A stretch of 39,684 bases of DNA from positions 1 through 39,684 of the forward strand of contig WJIN01000234.1 of NCBI GenBank assembly GCA_014730295.1, read 5' to 3'. Each line of letters starts with the position of its first letter. Positions within the stretch are counted from its first letter, which is position 1. This document shows, one piece after another, positions 23,912 to 33,329 of the stretch. The DNA comes from Promethearchaeota archaeon (lineage in GTDB: Archaea; Asgardarchaeota; Lokiarchaeia; Sigynarchaeales; SOKP01). The position numbers and the translations under genes were made by a program. The notes under the pieces are model-generated. The model ran no database searches, had not been told where the DNA came from, and saw nothing but the letters and a program-made list of their open reading frames with translations.

Positions 23912-26155
23912 TCAGACAAATAGTCCTTCTCCTTTTTTCGTTTCGATTTTCCGACGCTTTAGTTTTTTCCCGAATTCCTCATACCATTTGGTAATATCTG
24001 GTGTAATTGTGGGATGAATCTCTCCGTGAGCCTCTTCAAAATGTTCAATTGACACTTTTCTAGCACGGATATTTTCTCGTAATGCTTTCATTGCAGCTTC
24101 CCGACACCAAGTTTCTATATCTGCTCCTGAAAATCCGTCTGTCATCTTTACCAATTTTTCTAAATCAACATTCGTGGAAAGTGGCATCTCCTTCGTAAAG
24201 ATTTTTAAAATCTCTAATCTCTCTTTTGGCTCAGGTGAGGGAACGTATAATACTCGGTCAATTCTTCCGGGTCGAATCAGTGCGGTATCTAATATATCTG
24301 GTCTGTTCGTGGCAGCTATAACTACTATATCCTTCATAACTTCCAGCCCATCCAATTCTGTTAAAAATTGGGAAAGAACTTTCTCAGTTACCCCGGAATC
24401 CGTACTATATCTTCCTCTGCTTGGCGCGATTGAATCAAATTCATCAAAAAAGATAATGCATGGCGCTGCCATTTTTGCCTTTCTAAATACCTCCCTAATT
24501 GCTTTTTCACTCTCCCCTACCCATTTAGAAAGAAGTTCTGGTCCTTTTACCGAAATAAAGTTAGCTTTACTTTCACTTGCTACCGCCCGTGCAAGCAATG
24601 TTTTTCCACATCCTGGTGGTCCGTATAGTAATATTCCTTTAGGGGGATTAATTCCCATACGTTTGAATATTTTTGGATTAGAGAGAGGCCAATCAACAGC
24701 TTCTATCAATCTCTGTTTTAAACCATCCAATCCTCCGACATCACCCCAGTTTACATTGGGGATTTCAACAAATACTTCTCTTATCCCGGACGGTAATACT
24801 TCCTTCATTGCCTCATCAAAATCTTCCCGTGTTACTCGAATTTGTTCTAAAAGTTCCGGATCGACTATTTCGGATTCTAAATCAATTTTTGGCAGATAAC
24901 GTCTTAATGCTGACATAGCAGCTTCTCGACATACTGCTGAAATATCCGCCCCTACAAACCCGTGGGTTATTTGTGAAAATTCCTTAATTAGTTGCTTTTT
25001 ATCATCTAATGGCATATTACGCGTATGGATTTGGAATATTTCTTTTCTTCCTTTTTCATTTGGAACTTTTATTTCAATTTCTCGATCGAATCTCCCTGGT
25101 CTACGTAAGGCAGGGTCTAAGCTATTCGGACGATTCGTTGCACCTATAACGATCACTCGACCTCTGCTATGCAATCCATCCATTAGAGCTAATAACTGGG
25201 CAACAACCCTACGTTCCACTTCTCCAGTAACAGTTTCTCTTTTTGGGGCAATAGCATCGATTTCATCAATAAAGATAATAGAAGGGCTTTTTTCCTCTGC
25301 TTCAATAAATATTTTTCGTAGTTTTTTCTCAGATTCTCCATAAAATTTACTCATTACTTCTGGTCCATTAATTGATATGAAATGAGCTTCACTTTCATTC
25401 GCAACAGCTCTTGCGAGTAATGTCTTTCCACATCCCGGAGGCCCTCGAAGTAGAACGCCTTTAGGAGGATCAATCCCCAATCTTTTAAATAATGAAGGGT
25501 GCCGTAGTGGAAGCTCAACCATCTCTCTAACTCGCTGAATTTCCTTATCTAAACCGCCCACATCTTCATAAGTGACATACATTCCACCTTTCTCTTCTTC
25601 TTCAGTTACATGTTCACTTATAGTCAAATTCGTTTCATCTTGCTTTATTATACATATTCCTTTTGGTCTGAGATTAATTACTTTAAAAGTAATTTCTCTG
25701 CTGATTCCAATTGAAATTAGAATGATATCGTCAATAGTAACCGGATAATTGTTAAGTTTCCTTTTCACGAATGTTTCAAATCGAGGGTTACTTCGGATTT
25801 TTACACTTGCGGGTGCTAAAACGATATTTTGCGCTACATCGGCATCTACTTTTTTAATTTTTACCGTATCATCAATGCTCGTGCCGGTATTTTTGCGTAA
25901 CCGTGAATCAATTCGTACAATTCCGAGTCCGTTATCTTGAGGATAACTGGGCCAACTGATTCCCGCTGACTGTTTTTTTCCTTCTATCGCAATCACATCG
26001 CCCGTTTGGATCCCCAATTCCTCCATAGTTTTTGGATCGATACGAATGATGTTTCTTCCTATATCACGTTTTTTTGCCTTTTGTACCCGTAATTGTTTAC
26101 CCTCTTCCTCTTGTTCTTCCTTTTTCTCATCATCGTTACTATCAGAAGCTGTCAT
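23912..26155 (-). CDS. cdc48: Cdc48/VCP AAA+ ATPase
   Basis: A 747-residue tandem AAA+ unfoldase. After an acidic 20-residue start comes the N domain (double-psi barrel, about 22-105, and the smaller barrel to about 185). D1 has Walker A GPPGCGKT (Lys244), Walker B IIFIDEID (Glu298), and [10 protein letters not shown] with the arginine fingers. D2 has Walker A GPPGCGKT (Lys518), Walker B IIFFDEFD (Glu572) and [11 protein letters not shown]. All catalytic residues are intact in both rings. It extracts and unfolds proteins for degradation. The C-terminus ends LFV, a near match to the hydrophobic-Tyr-x motif with which AAA unfoldases open the 20S proteasome. It is the downstream member of the minus-strand block, after FEN1 with a gap of about 290 bases that contains its promoter. 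Confidence 0.95.
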   Translation of the reverse strand: MTASDSNDDEKKEEQEEEGKQLRVQKAKKRDIGRNIIRIDPKTMEELGIQTGDVIAIEGKKQSAGISWPSYPQDNGLGIVRIDSRLRKNTGTSIDDTVKIKKVDADVAQNIVLAPASVKIRSNPRFETFVKRKLNNYPVTIDDIILISIGISREITFKVINLRPKGICIIKQDETNLTISEHVTEEEEKGGMYVTYEDVGGLDKEIQRVREMVELPLRHPSLFKRLGIDPPKGVLLRGPPGCGKTLLARAVANESEAHFISINGPEVMSKFYGESEKKLRKIFIEAEEKSPSIIFIDEIDAIAPKRETVTGEVERRVVAQLLALMDGLHSRGRVIVIGATNRPNSLDPALRRPGRFDREIEIKVPNEKGRKEIFQIHTRNMPLDDKKQLIKEFSQITHGFVGADISAVCREAAMSALRRYLPKIDLESEIVDPELLEQIRVTREDFDEAMKEVLPSGIREVFVEIPNVNWGDVGGLDGLKQRLIEAVDWPLSNPKIFKRMGINPPKGILLYGPPGCGKTLLARAVASESKANFISVKGPELLSKWVGESEKAIREVFRKAKMAAPCIIFFDEFDSIAPSRGRYSTDSGVTEKVLSQFLTELDGLEVMKDIVVIAATNRPDILDTALIRPGRIDRVLYVPSPEPKERLEILKIFTKEMPLSTNVDLEKLVKMTDGFSGADIETWCREAAMKALRENIRARKVSIEHFEEAHGEIHPTITPDITKWYEEFGKKLKRRKIETKKGEGLFV

Positions 26156-26387
26156 AAAATTAGTTATGAAAAATCTTTAATTCTTTAATATAGAATATCA
26201 CCAAAATTAGAAAAATTTTTGTATTTTTTTCTATAATATTTTCGCTAATCAGTATTTTTTTATCCCAATAATTAAATCAAGTGAATCTAATCTGGAATTT
26301 CTTAAATCTATCACCATCAATTTAAAATTAGTTTTTTTCAGCTTTCCATATATCATCTAGACAAAATCAATTACGCTTTTCAAATAA

Positions 26388-26404
26388 GGCATGGATATCA
26401 TGCC
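26388..26404 (-). repeat. Short perfect inverted repeat between fen1 and cdc48
   Basis: GGCATG and CATGCC flank a five-base spacer, 46 bases after the FEN1 stop and about 235 bases before cdc48. T-rich sequence precedes rather than follows it on the minus strand, so it could be part of FEN1 termination or a binding site. The rest of the 294-base gap is AT-rich with no gene seen. Confidence 0.45.
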
Positions 26405-26449
26405 CATTTTTCCGAAAAAATTATTAGAAAAACGATTTTCATACTAACC

Positions 26450-27502
26450 TTATTTTCCTAAAAAATGATCTAATGAAACTTGTTGAGATGAATCATCTAA
26501 CTTTTTAAGTCGGTCTAAGGCATTTTCTACTCGATTCTTGGAAAAATTATGGGCTTCAACAAGAAGTTCCGTAATTTCCTCATATTGAATTTTTTTCCAC
26601 TTTAATTGAGGATATTCCTTGTTTACACTGGGATGAAGGAAAATATGTTTTATTTGGGCAACGAGATCGAAATCCAAATCGATGGTTTTTCCCGCTGCCT
26701 CTACTTTATTCTTTACCATAGTTTCAATATTTTTGTGTTCTTGGATTAGATTTAACGCTGTTTTTTGTCCAATTCCCTTTATCCCGGGAAAAAAATCTGT
26801 GCCTATTAAAATACCCATTTCGATTAGCTGTTCTTGTGTAATATTAAATTTTTCTAGGAATTTGTTAAGCGATATATATTCAATATCTAAAGTGACACTA
26901 GTATTTCTCACTTTCTTGCTTCTACTTATCGCAAAATTACGAACTAAACGTTTCCCCCCAAATAAGAGAGTGTCATAATCTTGGGACGCACACGCCCATG
27001 CATCACCTTGCTGGACCATATATGCGGACTGAGCTTCACCTTCTGAGGCCGCTTGGACCACCGGGATTCCCATATACTCAATCAATTTCTTACTCTCCTC
27101 AATCATGTCTGAATCAAGTTTAGAGGTCATTTGGGCGAATTTTCTTGCATCCTCCAAATTTCCTTCCTCTTGAGCTTTTATCATCTTTTTTTCCGCTTCT
27201 TTTTTCACTTCTCTTCGCTCTTGAATCGTGTCTAATTTTAGCTCCGAGGGTGTCCCATCAAACACGTAAATAGGCTTAATATTATGTTCAAGGAAATTTA
27301 TAGTCCTATAAAAAAGCCCCGATAAATGAGAGGTAATGTTTCCTTCAAAATCTTTAAGAGGTGTACCATCTCGTTGTCGAATAATTGCTAAAAACTGATA
27401 AATTGTATTGAATGCATCAATTGCGATTCGTTTCTGAAAAAGTTGTTCGAAAGTAATTGTCCTTTTTACTTCCTTGACCAAATCATTAATCTTTACTCCC
27501 AT
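26450..27502 (-). CDS. fen: Flap endonuclease 1 (FEN1)
   Basis: A 350-residue structure-specific nuclease that removes 5' flaps during lagging-strand synthesis and repair. The N-terminal nuclease region has IAIDAFN (Asp29) and PIYVFDGTPSELK; the internal region has VQAASEGEAQSAYM, ASQDYDTLLFG and the helix-hairpin-helix ILIGTDFFPGIKGIGQKTAL. The C-terminus is a PCNA-interacting peptide, QVSLDHFL, with Gln341, Leu344, Phe347 and Leu348. Length is normal. It is preceded by NOB1 on the same strand with about 100 bases between, and a TATA-like element sits only about 25 bases from the ATG, suggesting a short or absent leader. Confidence 0.95.
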   Translation of the reverse strand: MGVKINDLVKEVKRTITFEQLFQKRIAIDAFNTIYQFLAIIRQRDGTPLKDFEGNITSHLSGLFYRTINFLEHNIKPIYVFDGTPSELKLDTIQERREVKKEAEKKMIKAQEEGNLEDARKFAQMTSKLDSDMIEESKKLIEYMGIPVVQAASEGEAQSAYMVQQGDAWACASQDYDTLLFGGKRLVRNFAISRSKKVRNTSVTLDIEYISLNKFLEKFNITQEQLIEMGILIGTDFFPGIKGIGQKTALNLIQEHKNIETMVKNKVEAAGKTIDLDFDLVAQIKHIFLHPSVNKEYPQLKWKKIQYEEITELLVEAHNFSKNRVENALDRLKKLDDSSQQVSLDHFLGK

Positions 27503-27524
27503 GTCATATCACTAAATTGTATTC

Positions 27525-27535
27525 AATATTTAAAT
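27525..27535 (-). promoter_or_regulatory. fen: Possible TATA box for fen1
   Basis: ATTTAAATATT about 25-30 bases before the ATG; initiation at the usual distance would make a nearly leaderless mRNA. Confidence 0.35.
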
Positions 27536-27599
27536 CTTATATTCTCATAGATTATGATAAAGTGTTTAAACTTCACTATTAATTAGAATAATGAATATC

Positions 27600-28169
27600 T
27601 TATCTTTTTGGTCTTCTCTTCAATTTTGAACCACATTTCTCGCATTTCTGACCTAAATCTTCGGGATCATGTACTTCTTGACAATAAGGACAGTAGACCT
27701 CATAATGAATTTTCTTTTGAATTCCTTTTTTCCCTAAAGGTGAAAATTCGATATTCAATTCAGAGCACACATTTTCCATTGAATAATCATTTGTATAAAG
27801 GATTGCGTCTTTGTTAGTCGTGATGTCGAGTTCTAATGTTAACGCAATTAATTCTAAATCCGTCTGAGATAATGCTTTTAAATCCCCAGTTTTTTTAGCT
27901 TTTACCTTGACTATTTCTATATATTCTTTTTCCGGCCTTCTTAAGGCGAGTTTGTTTGAATTCAGAGCAAATTCTATTCTGATAAGAATATTTCGGTTTT
28001 TCTCGCGGTATCTTTCGACTCTGATTTCATCCAAAATACCTGGGACTGTGTATAATTCACCCTTAATCACATTGAAATCAATTCCCAAAAGGAATATATT
28101 GGTATCTAACACGAGGATTTGGTTTTCTTCTGGAAATGATCTTCTATCTTTATTCTTCTGGGCTGTCAT
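27600..28169 (-). CDS. nob1: NOB1 rRNA-processing endonuclease (PIN domain plus zinc ribbon)
   Basis: A 189-residue protein. The PIN domain opens with ILVLDTNIFLLG (first metal Asp) and contains TVPGILDEIRVERYREKN, LSQTDLELIALTLEL and LYTNDYSMENV, giving the remaining acidic residues. A C4 zinc ribbon CPYC...CEKC follows, then a basic tail KLKRRPKR. NOB1 cuts the 3' end of pre-16S rRNA during small-subunit maturation. The start is taken at ATG 28169; an earlier ATG at 28181 would add four residues. Either start lies inside the end of nadK, so the pair is translationally coupled. Confidence 0.9.
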   Translation of the reverse strand: MTAQKNKDRRSFPEENQILVLDTNIFLLGIDFNVIKGELYTVPGILDEIRVERYREKNRNILIRIEFALNSNKLALRRPEKEYIEIVKVKAKKTGDLKALSQTDLELIALTLELDITTNKDAILYTNDYSMENVCSELNIEFSPLGKKGIQKKIHYEVYCPYCQEVHDPEDLGQKCEKCGSKLKRRPKR

Positions 28170-29064
28170 CGAGGGGAACACGTAAAGTTCCGATTATTTT
28201 CTTTTTTAAGCGTTTAAAATAATTCGAATGCAAATTTTTAGAGAGTCGAATAAATTTGGCATGGGAATTGGCTTTTTTTATAATAATTCTCGTTCGAGGT
28301 TGAATCTGTTTGATAATCACCTGCCCGTCGATTACCACTTTCGCGTTTAAGCGCGGTCGTAATAGCTTAATTTCTACTTCACTATCTATTGGAATAACAA
28401 TAGGTTTTAATCCGGAGCGTGCATAGGCATTTAAGGAGGTAATTTGCATCACATTTAATTCGGGATATACAATTGCGCCACCCGCGCTCAAATTATAGGC
28501 GGTGGAGCCTGTTGCGGTTGAAATAATAACTCCATCCAAATAACTTCTGTTGAGAAACACGCCATTAATTTTTATAGAAATTTGTAGTACCTTTGAATGT
28601 TTAGAAGACACTACTAGTATTTCGTTTAAAGCGTTGCTCAGTTTAATTGCTTCTGAATTTTTTTTAATGATATAGGGCGCGATTTTCGAAACCTTTTCTA
28701 CTAGATAATTCCCATTAAGAATTCTCTCGAGATCATTATAAACCTTGCGGTTATTTGTCTCATCTAAAAATCCCACAGAGCCTATATTTACTCCCAAGAG
28801 AGGCGGGGGGTTTTTTTGATATAAACCATTGACCACTCGTAACAATGTCCCATCCCCACCCACACTTATTAAAAACCAAATGTTCTCCTCACTCATCTGC
28901 TTTAAATCCATCGCATTATGGGCCATAATTCGAGGTGCAATTCGCGTTTCTAATACCACATCTCTATTTTTTTTCTTAACTAAATAATTAAAAATGTCCC
29001 GTGTAAGACTGATGGCCTCTTCACTATCCATCCTGGTTGCTAACGCAATGGGCTTTTCATTCAT
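28150..29064 (-). CDS. nadK: NAD(+) kinase
   Basis: A 304-residue NAD kinase that makes NADP from NAD and ATP. The key motif GGDGT is at 69-73 with catalytic Asp71, followed by LLGVNIGSVGFL. The NE/D motif appears in LSNALNEILVV, and STATGSTAYNLSAGGAIVYP is the conserved glycine/threonine-rich loop of the NAD site. The C-terminal segment VVIDGQV is also typical. Length is normal for archaeal and bacterial forms. It lies between IF-5A and nob1 on the same strand and overlaps nob1. Confidence 0.93.
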   Translation of the reverse strand: MNEKPIALATRMDSEEAISLTRDIFNYLVKKKNRDVVLETRIAPRIMAHNAMDLKQMSEENIWFLISVGGDGTLLRVVNGLYQKNPPPLLGVNIGSVGFLDETNNRKVYNDLERILNGNYLVEKVSKIAPYIIKKNSEAIKLSNALNEILVVSSKHSKVLQISIKINGVFLNRSYLDGVIISTATGSTAYNLSAGGAIVYPELNVMQITSLNAYARSGLKPIVIPIDSEVEIKLLRPRLNAKVVIDGQVIIKQIQPRTRIIIKKANSHAKFIRLSKNLHSNYFKRLKKKIIGTLRVPLDDSPEE

Positions 29065-29168
29065 AAAAAGAAAATGATGTACTATTATTTGCTCTTTAAA
29101 AATATTTCATTTTAAATAAAAATAAAGATTATGGTATCATTAAAAAGAATAAAAGGAAAAGAGTTCTA

Positions 29169-29609
29169 TTATTTATTAAGTAAGACGCGATTTATTAAGG
29201 TTTTACCGGCTAATTGCCAGTATTCTACTTGGGCTTTTGCCATCTCACTTGGATTATTTTTTAATTCTTCTAGTTTCTTTCTCAATTCTGGCTCTTGTGG
29301 CCATTTAACATCAAATGATTCGTATGTTTCCAAATCCATGATATTGATGGTATTCTCTTCAATAAAATTTATCTGTGCATTTCCTTTATTGATCTCGGGT
29401 ACCTCTACCATATGACCGCTCGGGATTGTTAAAGATCGTTTATTTTCATCGAACACGCCCACACATACAACCCTGACCTTGGCATGTCCATGTTTTCCAG
29501 ATTTTGAACGCTCAGTACTTTTTATAACACAGGGCTCTCCGTCTACCATAATATAATTTCCGTCCTTCAGTTTTTGAATCTCTTCTCTACGGATTGACAC
29601 TTTTTCCAC
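29169..29609 (-). CDS. Translation initiation factor 5A (IF-5A)
   Basis: A 146-residue factor. The N-terminal SH3-like domain contains DGNYIMVDGEPCVIKSTERS and the hypusination loop KSGKHGHAK with the modified lysine at position 39. The C-terminal OB fold begins about residue 76 (VPEINKGNAQINFIEENTINIMDLETYESFDV). It helps ribosomes past poor peptide-bond substrates after deoxyhypusine modification. The start is a GTG at 29609, preceded by AGG after a T9 run; the protein begins within a few residues of the usual position. It is the promoter-proximal gene of the nadK-nob1 series, 104 bases before nadK. Confidence 0.93.
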   Translation of the reverse strand: MEKVSIRREEIQKLKDGNYIMVDGEPCVIKSTERSKSGKHGHAKVRVVCVGVFDENKRSLTIPSGHMVEVPEINKGNAQINFIEENTINIMDLETYESFDVKWPQEPELRKKLEELKNNPSEMAKAQVEYWQLAGKTLINRVLLNK

Positions 29610-29836
29610 CTAAAAAAAAATCTACTATTTATTGAGTTTTAAGTTTTTAATATTTTAGTGAATAGTTCCAAAAAAATTTTATTTTAAACATATAATCATT
29701 CACAAATGTAAATTGGATTGCTAACTAAAATTTAATAGGAGAATATACTTATTCCATAATTAAGCTTTTTTGATTCTAATGATTAATTCTATTAAGAATC
29801 AAGTAATTAAATCTAAAAATAAAATATTATATAAAA

Positions 29837-31207
29837 ATGGTCTTAGAAAAATTAGGGCGTAGTCTGGACAGCGCAATTCGAAGAATTCGACGCCTTCCCA
29901 GAGTAGATAAGGATGCGATTAATGCGTTAATTCAAGATTTACAGAGAGCTTTATTAGGTGCAGATGTAAAAGTAGAATTAGTGTTCGAGATGACAGAAAA
30001 CATAAAGAAAGAGGCAATGAATACGGAGCTCAGAAAAGCCCGCAGAAAAGATTTTGTCATTAAACTCGTTCATGATGAACTTATCAATGTTTTAGGGGGA
30101 AAACCCGCACCAATTAGAATTAAACCTGGGAAGAAAAATGTGATCCTATTGGTGGGTATTCAAGGCTCTGGGAAAACTACAACAGTGGGAAAATTAGCCA
30201 AATATTATAAAGGGAAAGGATTCAAGGTGGCCGCTTTAACTACAGACACGTGGAGACCTGGAGCATATGAACAGCTTCAACAACTCACAAATCAAATAGG
30301 AGTGAAATGTTTTGGAGATCCAGAAGAGAAAAATGCATTAAAAATCGCGGTAAAAGAAACTAAACGAGCATTGAATCAAGGATTTGACCTCCTAATCGTA
30401 GATACTGCGGGACGACATAAACAAGAGAAGGAATTGATGGAGGAGATGCAAAAAATCCAGAAAGTTCTAAAACCGAATGAAGTAATTCTTGTTATTGACG
30501 GAACATTGGGACAGCAAGCATATTCCCAAGCAGAAGAATTTTCGAAAGCAACTGAGTTAGGAAGTATCATAGTCACTAAATTAGATGGTACTGCTAAAGG
30601 TGGTGGGGCGCTTTCAGCATGTGCCGCCACGAATGTACCTATACGATTTATTGGAACAGGAGAAAAAATCGATGAGTTGCAACATTTTGATCCTACTGAT
30701 TTCGTTGGTACTCTCTTAGGTATTCCCAATATTGAAGGGCTTATTGAAAAAGTGCAAGAAGCAGAGGCGATGCCCGACCCAGAAGCGATGAAACGTATGA
30801 TGCAAGGCAAATTTACTTTAGATGACCTATATAATCAAATCAAAAATTTTAAGAAAGTCGGACAATTTAAGCAAATTCTCTCGATGATGGGCGGGGGCAA
30901 CATTCCCGATGCATTAAAGGATGATGCGGAGAAAAACATCGAAAAATGGGAAGTAGTACTCAACTCCATGACCCAATTTGAGAAAGATAATCCTAAAATC
31001 ATCAAAAAGTCACGAAAGCGTCGTATCGCGATAGGCTCCGGCACAGATTACTCTGTTATTAACAGAATGTTAGATCAGTATAACCAAATGAAAAAGATTA
31101 TGAAACAAGTTACGCAATTGCGTAAAGGAAAAGGTGGGGGGATGCCTGGTATGAATAAACAAATGCAAAATATGATGAAAAAATTTGGAAATGACCTTAA
31201 ATTCTAG
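29837..31207 (+). CDS. srp54: Signal recognition particle GTPase SRP54
   Basis: A 456-residue protein with the N-terminal four-helix bundle (1-88), the G domain and the M domain. GTPase motifs are GIQGSGKTTT (G1, Lys113), DTAGRH (G3) and TKLDGTAKGGG (G4 and closing loop). The M domain (about 300-456) is Met-rich and includes KRRIAIGSGTDYSVINRML, the SRP RNA-binding segment, and a C-terminal run of Met/Gln/Lys. It targets ribosomes translating membrane proteins. The 227-base region upstream is AT-rich and holds no SRP RNA that I can see. The TrmY-like gene begins 17 bases after its stop. Confidence 0.95.
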   Translation: MVLEKLGRSLDSAIRRIRRLPRVDKDAINALIQDLQRALLGADVKVELVFEMTENIKKEAMNTELRKARRKDFVIKLVHDELINVLGGKPAPIRIKPGKKNVILLVGIQGSGKTTTVGKLAKYYKGKGFKVAALTTDTWRPGAYEQLQQLTNQIGVKCFGDPEEKNALKIAVKETKRALNQGFDLLIVDTAGRHKQEKELMEEMQKIQKVLKPNEVILVIDGTLGQQAYSQAEEFSKATELGSIIVTKLDGTAKGGGALSACAATNVPIRFIGTGEKIDELQHFDPTDFVGTLLGIPNIEGLIEKVQEAEAMPDPEAMKRMMQGKFTLDDLYNQIKNFKKVGQFKQILSMMGGGNIPDALKDDAEKNIEKWEVVLNSMTQFEKDNPKIIKKSRKRRIAIGSGTDYSVINRMLDQYNQMKKIMKQVTQLRKGKGGGMPGMNKQMQNMMKKFGNDLKF

Positions 31208-31224
31208 CTCAAATAAAACCAAAA

Positions 31225-31869
31225 TTGATGATTGTGGTCAATTTTCTCATATTATGTAAAAGTATCATCAATTATACTAAAAAGGATATAGATCGAGGAG
31301 AAACCCCTCAAAAAGTCTATACGCTATGTTCTATAATACGTGACACTTTTTGTTTATCATATTCTATTAGAAAGAGCAATAATCTTTATTTATATTTTTT
31401 TGATGCCCATTGTGCCGTTAAATTGATTGGTTCTGAGCTCCGCTTTTTGGGTTCGGATGAACGCTCTCAAGCACTTTTGCTTAATAAAGCAATAGATGAG
31501 TTTAGGGAAAGAAAACCTGACAGGTGGGTGGATTCTACGCCGGGAATTTTTGTCAAATATTTTGCGCATTATGAATTCATGTTAAAAGATATAATAGAAC
31601 CCAAACCATCCCCTCTTATTTTTATTGAATATTCAAATAATACAAATAGAAGAACTAAAAACTCCTCGTTAAAAAACATATTATTCGAGTCATTTTATCC
31701 CAATCCTTTCTTTATCCTCCCCCTCTTTTGCATAACAGAAGAATATCCAAATTTTATTGAAAAATTAAATTCTATAATACATCCATTAAACTTCGTAGCA
31801 TTTCCAAATTTAAAAAAACCACAAGATAAAATCTTATATATTAATTTCTATTTAGATTCATTGGAATAA
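31225..31869 (+). CDS. Divergent TrmY-like SPOUT methyltransferase family protein
   Basis: A 214-residue protein resembling TrmY, which methylates N1 of pseudouridine 54 in archaeal tRNA. Similar pieces are the opening strand VVNFLILCKS, VYTLCSIIRDTFCLSYSIRKSNNLYLYFF, KLIGSELRFLGSDERSQALLLNKAI, and a C-terminal strand YINFYLDSLE in place of the family's I-x-x-H-N-x-L-D. The knot region that normally has LGDH before the acidic TEEE segment here reads FFILPLFCITEEYP, so the cofactor-binding loop is changed. It may be a diverged or inactive member. It sits between srp54 (17 bases) and dihydroorotase (12 bases), on one likely transcript. I place the start at 31225, though the adjacent ATG at 31228 is equally possible. 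Confidence 0.65.
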   Translation: MMIVVNFLILCKSIINYTKKDIDRGETPQKVYTLCSIIRDTFCLSYSIRKSNNLYLYFFDAHCAVKLIGSELRFLGSDERSQALLLNKAIDEFRERKPDRWVDSTPGIFVKYFAHYEFMLKDIIEPKPSPLIFIEYSNNTNRRTKNSSLKNILFESFYPNPFFILPLFCITEEYPNFIEKLNSIIHPLNFVAFPNLKKPQDKILYINFYLDSLE

Positions 31870-31881
31870 TGTGAATATATT

Positions 31882-33270
31882 ATGATCCTTTATAATGCTA
31901 AAATCTATTCTAACGGAATTTTAAGAAAGGGGGCTCTTTATATTAAAGATGGAATTATCTCGAAGATCCATTATGATTTAAGTAAGGAGGAGCTGGAAAA
32001 ATTTAAATCCCAAAATAATGAAGGAAAGGAACTTGATTGTCAAAGAAAAGTGGTGTTGCCCGGGATCATTGATATTCATTCCCATCTAAGAGATATGAAT
32101 CAGAGTTATAAAGAAACCTTTGAAACCGGAACGAGGGCAGCTGCTTTTTCCGGAATTACAACGGTATTTACGATGCCAAATACCGATCCACTCGCAATAA
32201 GTTCGCAAATCATTCAAGAGTGGATGAGAAAGGCCAAAAATAGGATATTTGCCAATGTGGGTTTTATCGCGGGGGTGCCTAGCAGGCTAAATGAAGAAGA
32301 AATTAAGAAAATCATAAAATTAGGAGTAATCGGATTTAAAATATATCCACACCATCCAATAAGTGACTTAGATTGGAAAGTGAAAGGAAATTTTCAACTT
32401 CTACTTAATTTATCTTCTCGTCATAACACACGGATATTTATCCATCCGGATTGGCCATTATCGAATGAAGAAAAAAGAGATGTATACGAAGAGTATATAT
32501 TTAGAGAATCGAACATTTTGAAAATGCACGATGATCTGAATCCTTGTAAATTGGAGTGGAAATTTGTACATTACGCCATTGAAAATTACCAAGACTTCAT
32601 AAAGAATAATAAAATTAATGAAAAAAACTATCCTTCTATGCATTTTTGTCATATTAGCTGTAAACAGAGTTATAAGTTAATTACATCTGTACTAAAAAAT
32701 AATCCTATTCTTAAAATCACTTATGAGATCACCCCGCATCACTTACTCTTATCAAATATGGTCGAAATAAAGAATCCCGCTTTTGCAAAGGTATTACCCC
32801 CCTTACGCAATGAAAAGCATAGTCAATTCCTATATAATAAACTTAAATTAGGTGAAATTATGCTCATAGGTACGGACCATGCTCCACATAGCATAGAAGA
32901 GAAATCAAACGATTTTTTTGATGCCCCATCTGGATTTCCTGGTTTTGAAACTTATCCCTTAGTTGTTATGGACAAAATATGTCGGTATAAACTTTCCTTA
33001 GAAAACTTTGTTAAATTAGCTTGCGAAAATCCCGCAGATGTGTTTAACCTAAAAGGGAAGGGATATATTAAAGAAGGTTATGATGCAGATTTACTGATTG
33101 TTGATAAGGTTTCTGAACATTTCGTCAGAGCCGCTAATTTTAAATCAAAAGCAAAATTTTCTCCCTTTGAGAATTATACTACACATCTTCAAATATGGAA
33201 AGTATTTATAGGAGGAGAAGAAGTATCAGAGAGTATGAACCCTTCTGGTAAAATTATTACACCTCAATAA
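31882..33270 (+). CDS. pyrC: Dihydroorotase
   Basis: A 462-residue amidohydrolase of the class I dihydroorotase type. Metal motif IDIHSHLRD has His66 and His68, and ETFETGTRAAAFSGITTVFTMPNTDPLAIS is characteristic of the enzyme. Later motifs are FCHISCKQSY (metal His), ITYEITPHHLLLS and LIGTDHAPHS, with the catalytic Asp. It closes or opens the dihydroorotate ring in pyrimidine synthesis. Allantoinase and hydantoinase relatives share the fold, but the MPNTDP and EITPHHL stretches favour dihydroorotase. Other pyr genes are not present here. It starts 12 bases after the TrmY-like gene. Confidence 0.88.
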   Translation: MILYNAKIYSNGILRKGALYIKDGIISKIHYDLSKEELEKFKSQNNEGKELDCQRKVVLPGIIDIHSHLRDMNQSYKETFETGTRAAAFSGITTVFTMPNTDPLAISSQIIQEWMRKAKNRIFANVGFIAGVPSRLNEEEIKKIIKLGVIGFKIYPHHPISDLDWKVKGNFQLLLNLSSRHNTRIFIHPDWPLSNEEKRDVYEEYIFRESNILKMHDDLNPCKLEWKFVHYAIENYQDFIKNNKINEKNYPSMHFCHISCKQSYKLITSVLKNNPILKITYEITPHHLLLSNMVEIKNPAFAKVLPPLRNEKHSQFLYNKLKLGEIMLIGTDHAPHSIEEKSNDFFDAPSGFPGFETYPLVVMDKICRYKLSLENFVKLACENPADVFNLKGKGYIKEGYDADLLIVDKVSEHFVRAANFKSKAKFSPFENYTTHLQIWKVFIGGEEVSESMNPSGKIITPQ

Positions 33271-33295
33271 TTATTATACTTTATCAAACAAATAA

Positions 33296-33303
33296 TTATA
33301 AAA
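33296..33303 (+). promoter_or_regulatory. Likely TATA box for the AMMECR1 gene
   Basis: TTATAAAA about 27 bases before the ATG at 33330. Initiation at normal spacing would fall at the start codon, so the mRNA is probably leaderless. Confidence 0.4.
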
Positions 33304-33329
33304 GAACAATCATAAAATTAAAACTAGCT

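Noticed and set aside
24174..24899. 241-codon plus-strand frame
   Set aside because: It is antisense to the conserved D2 ring of cdc48, which has intact motifs; a shadow of that gene.
29610..29836. Possible SRP RNA gene upstream of srp54
   Set aside because: The gap is too short for an archaeal SRP RNA of about 300 bases and is AT-rich without the conserved helix 8 loops.
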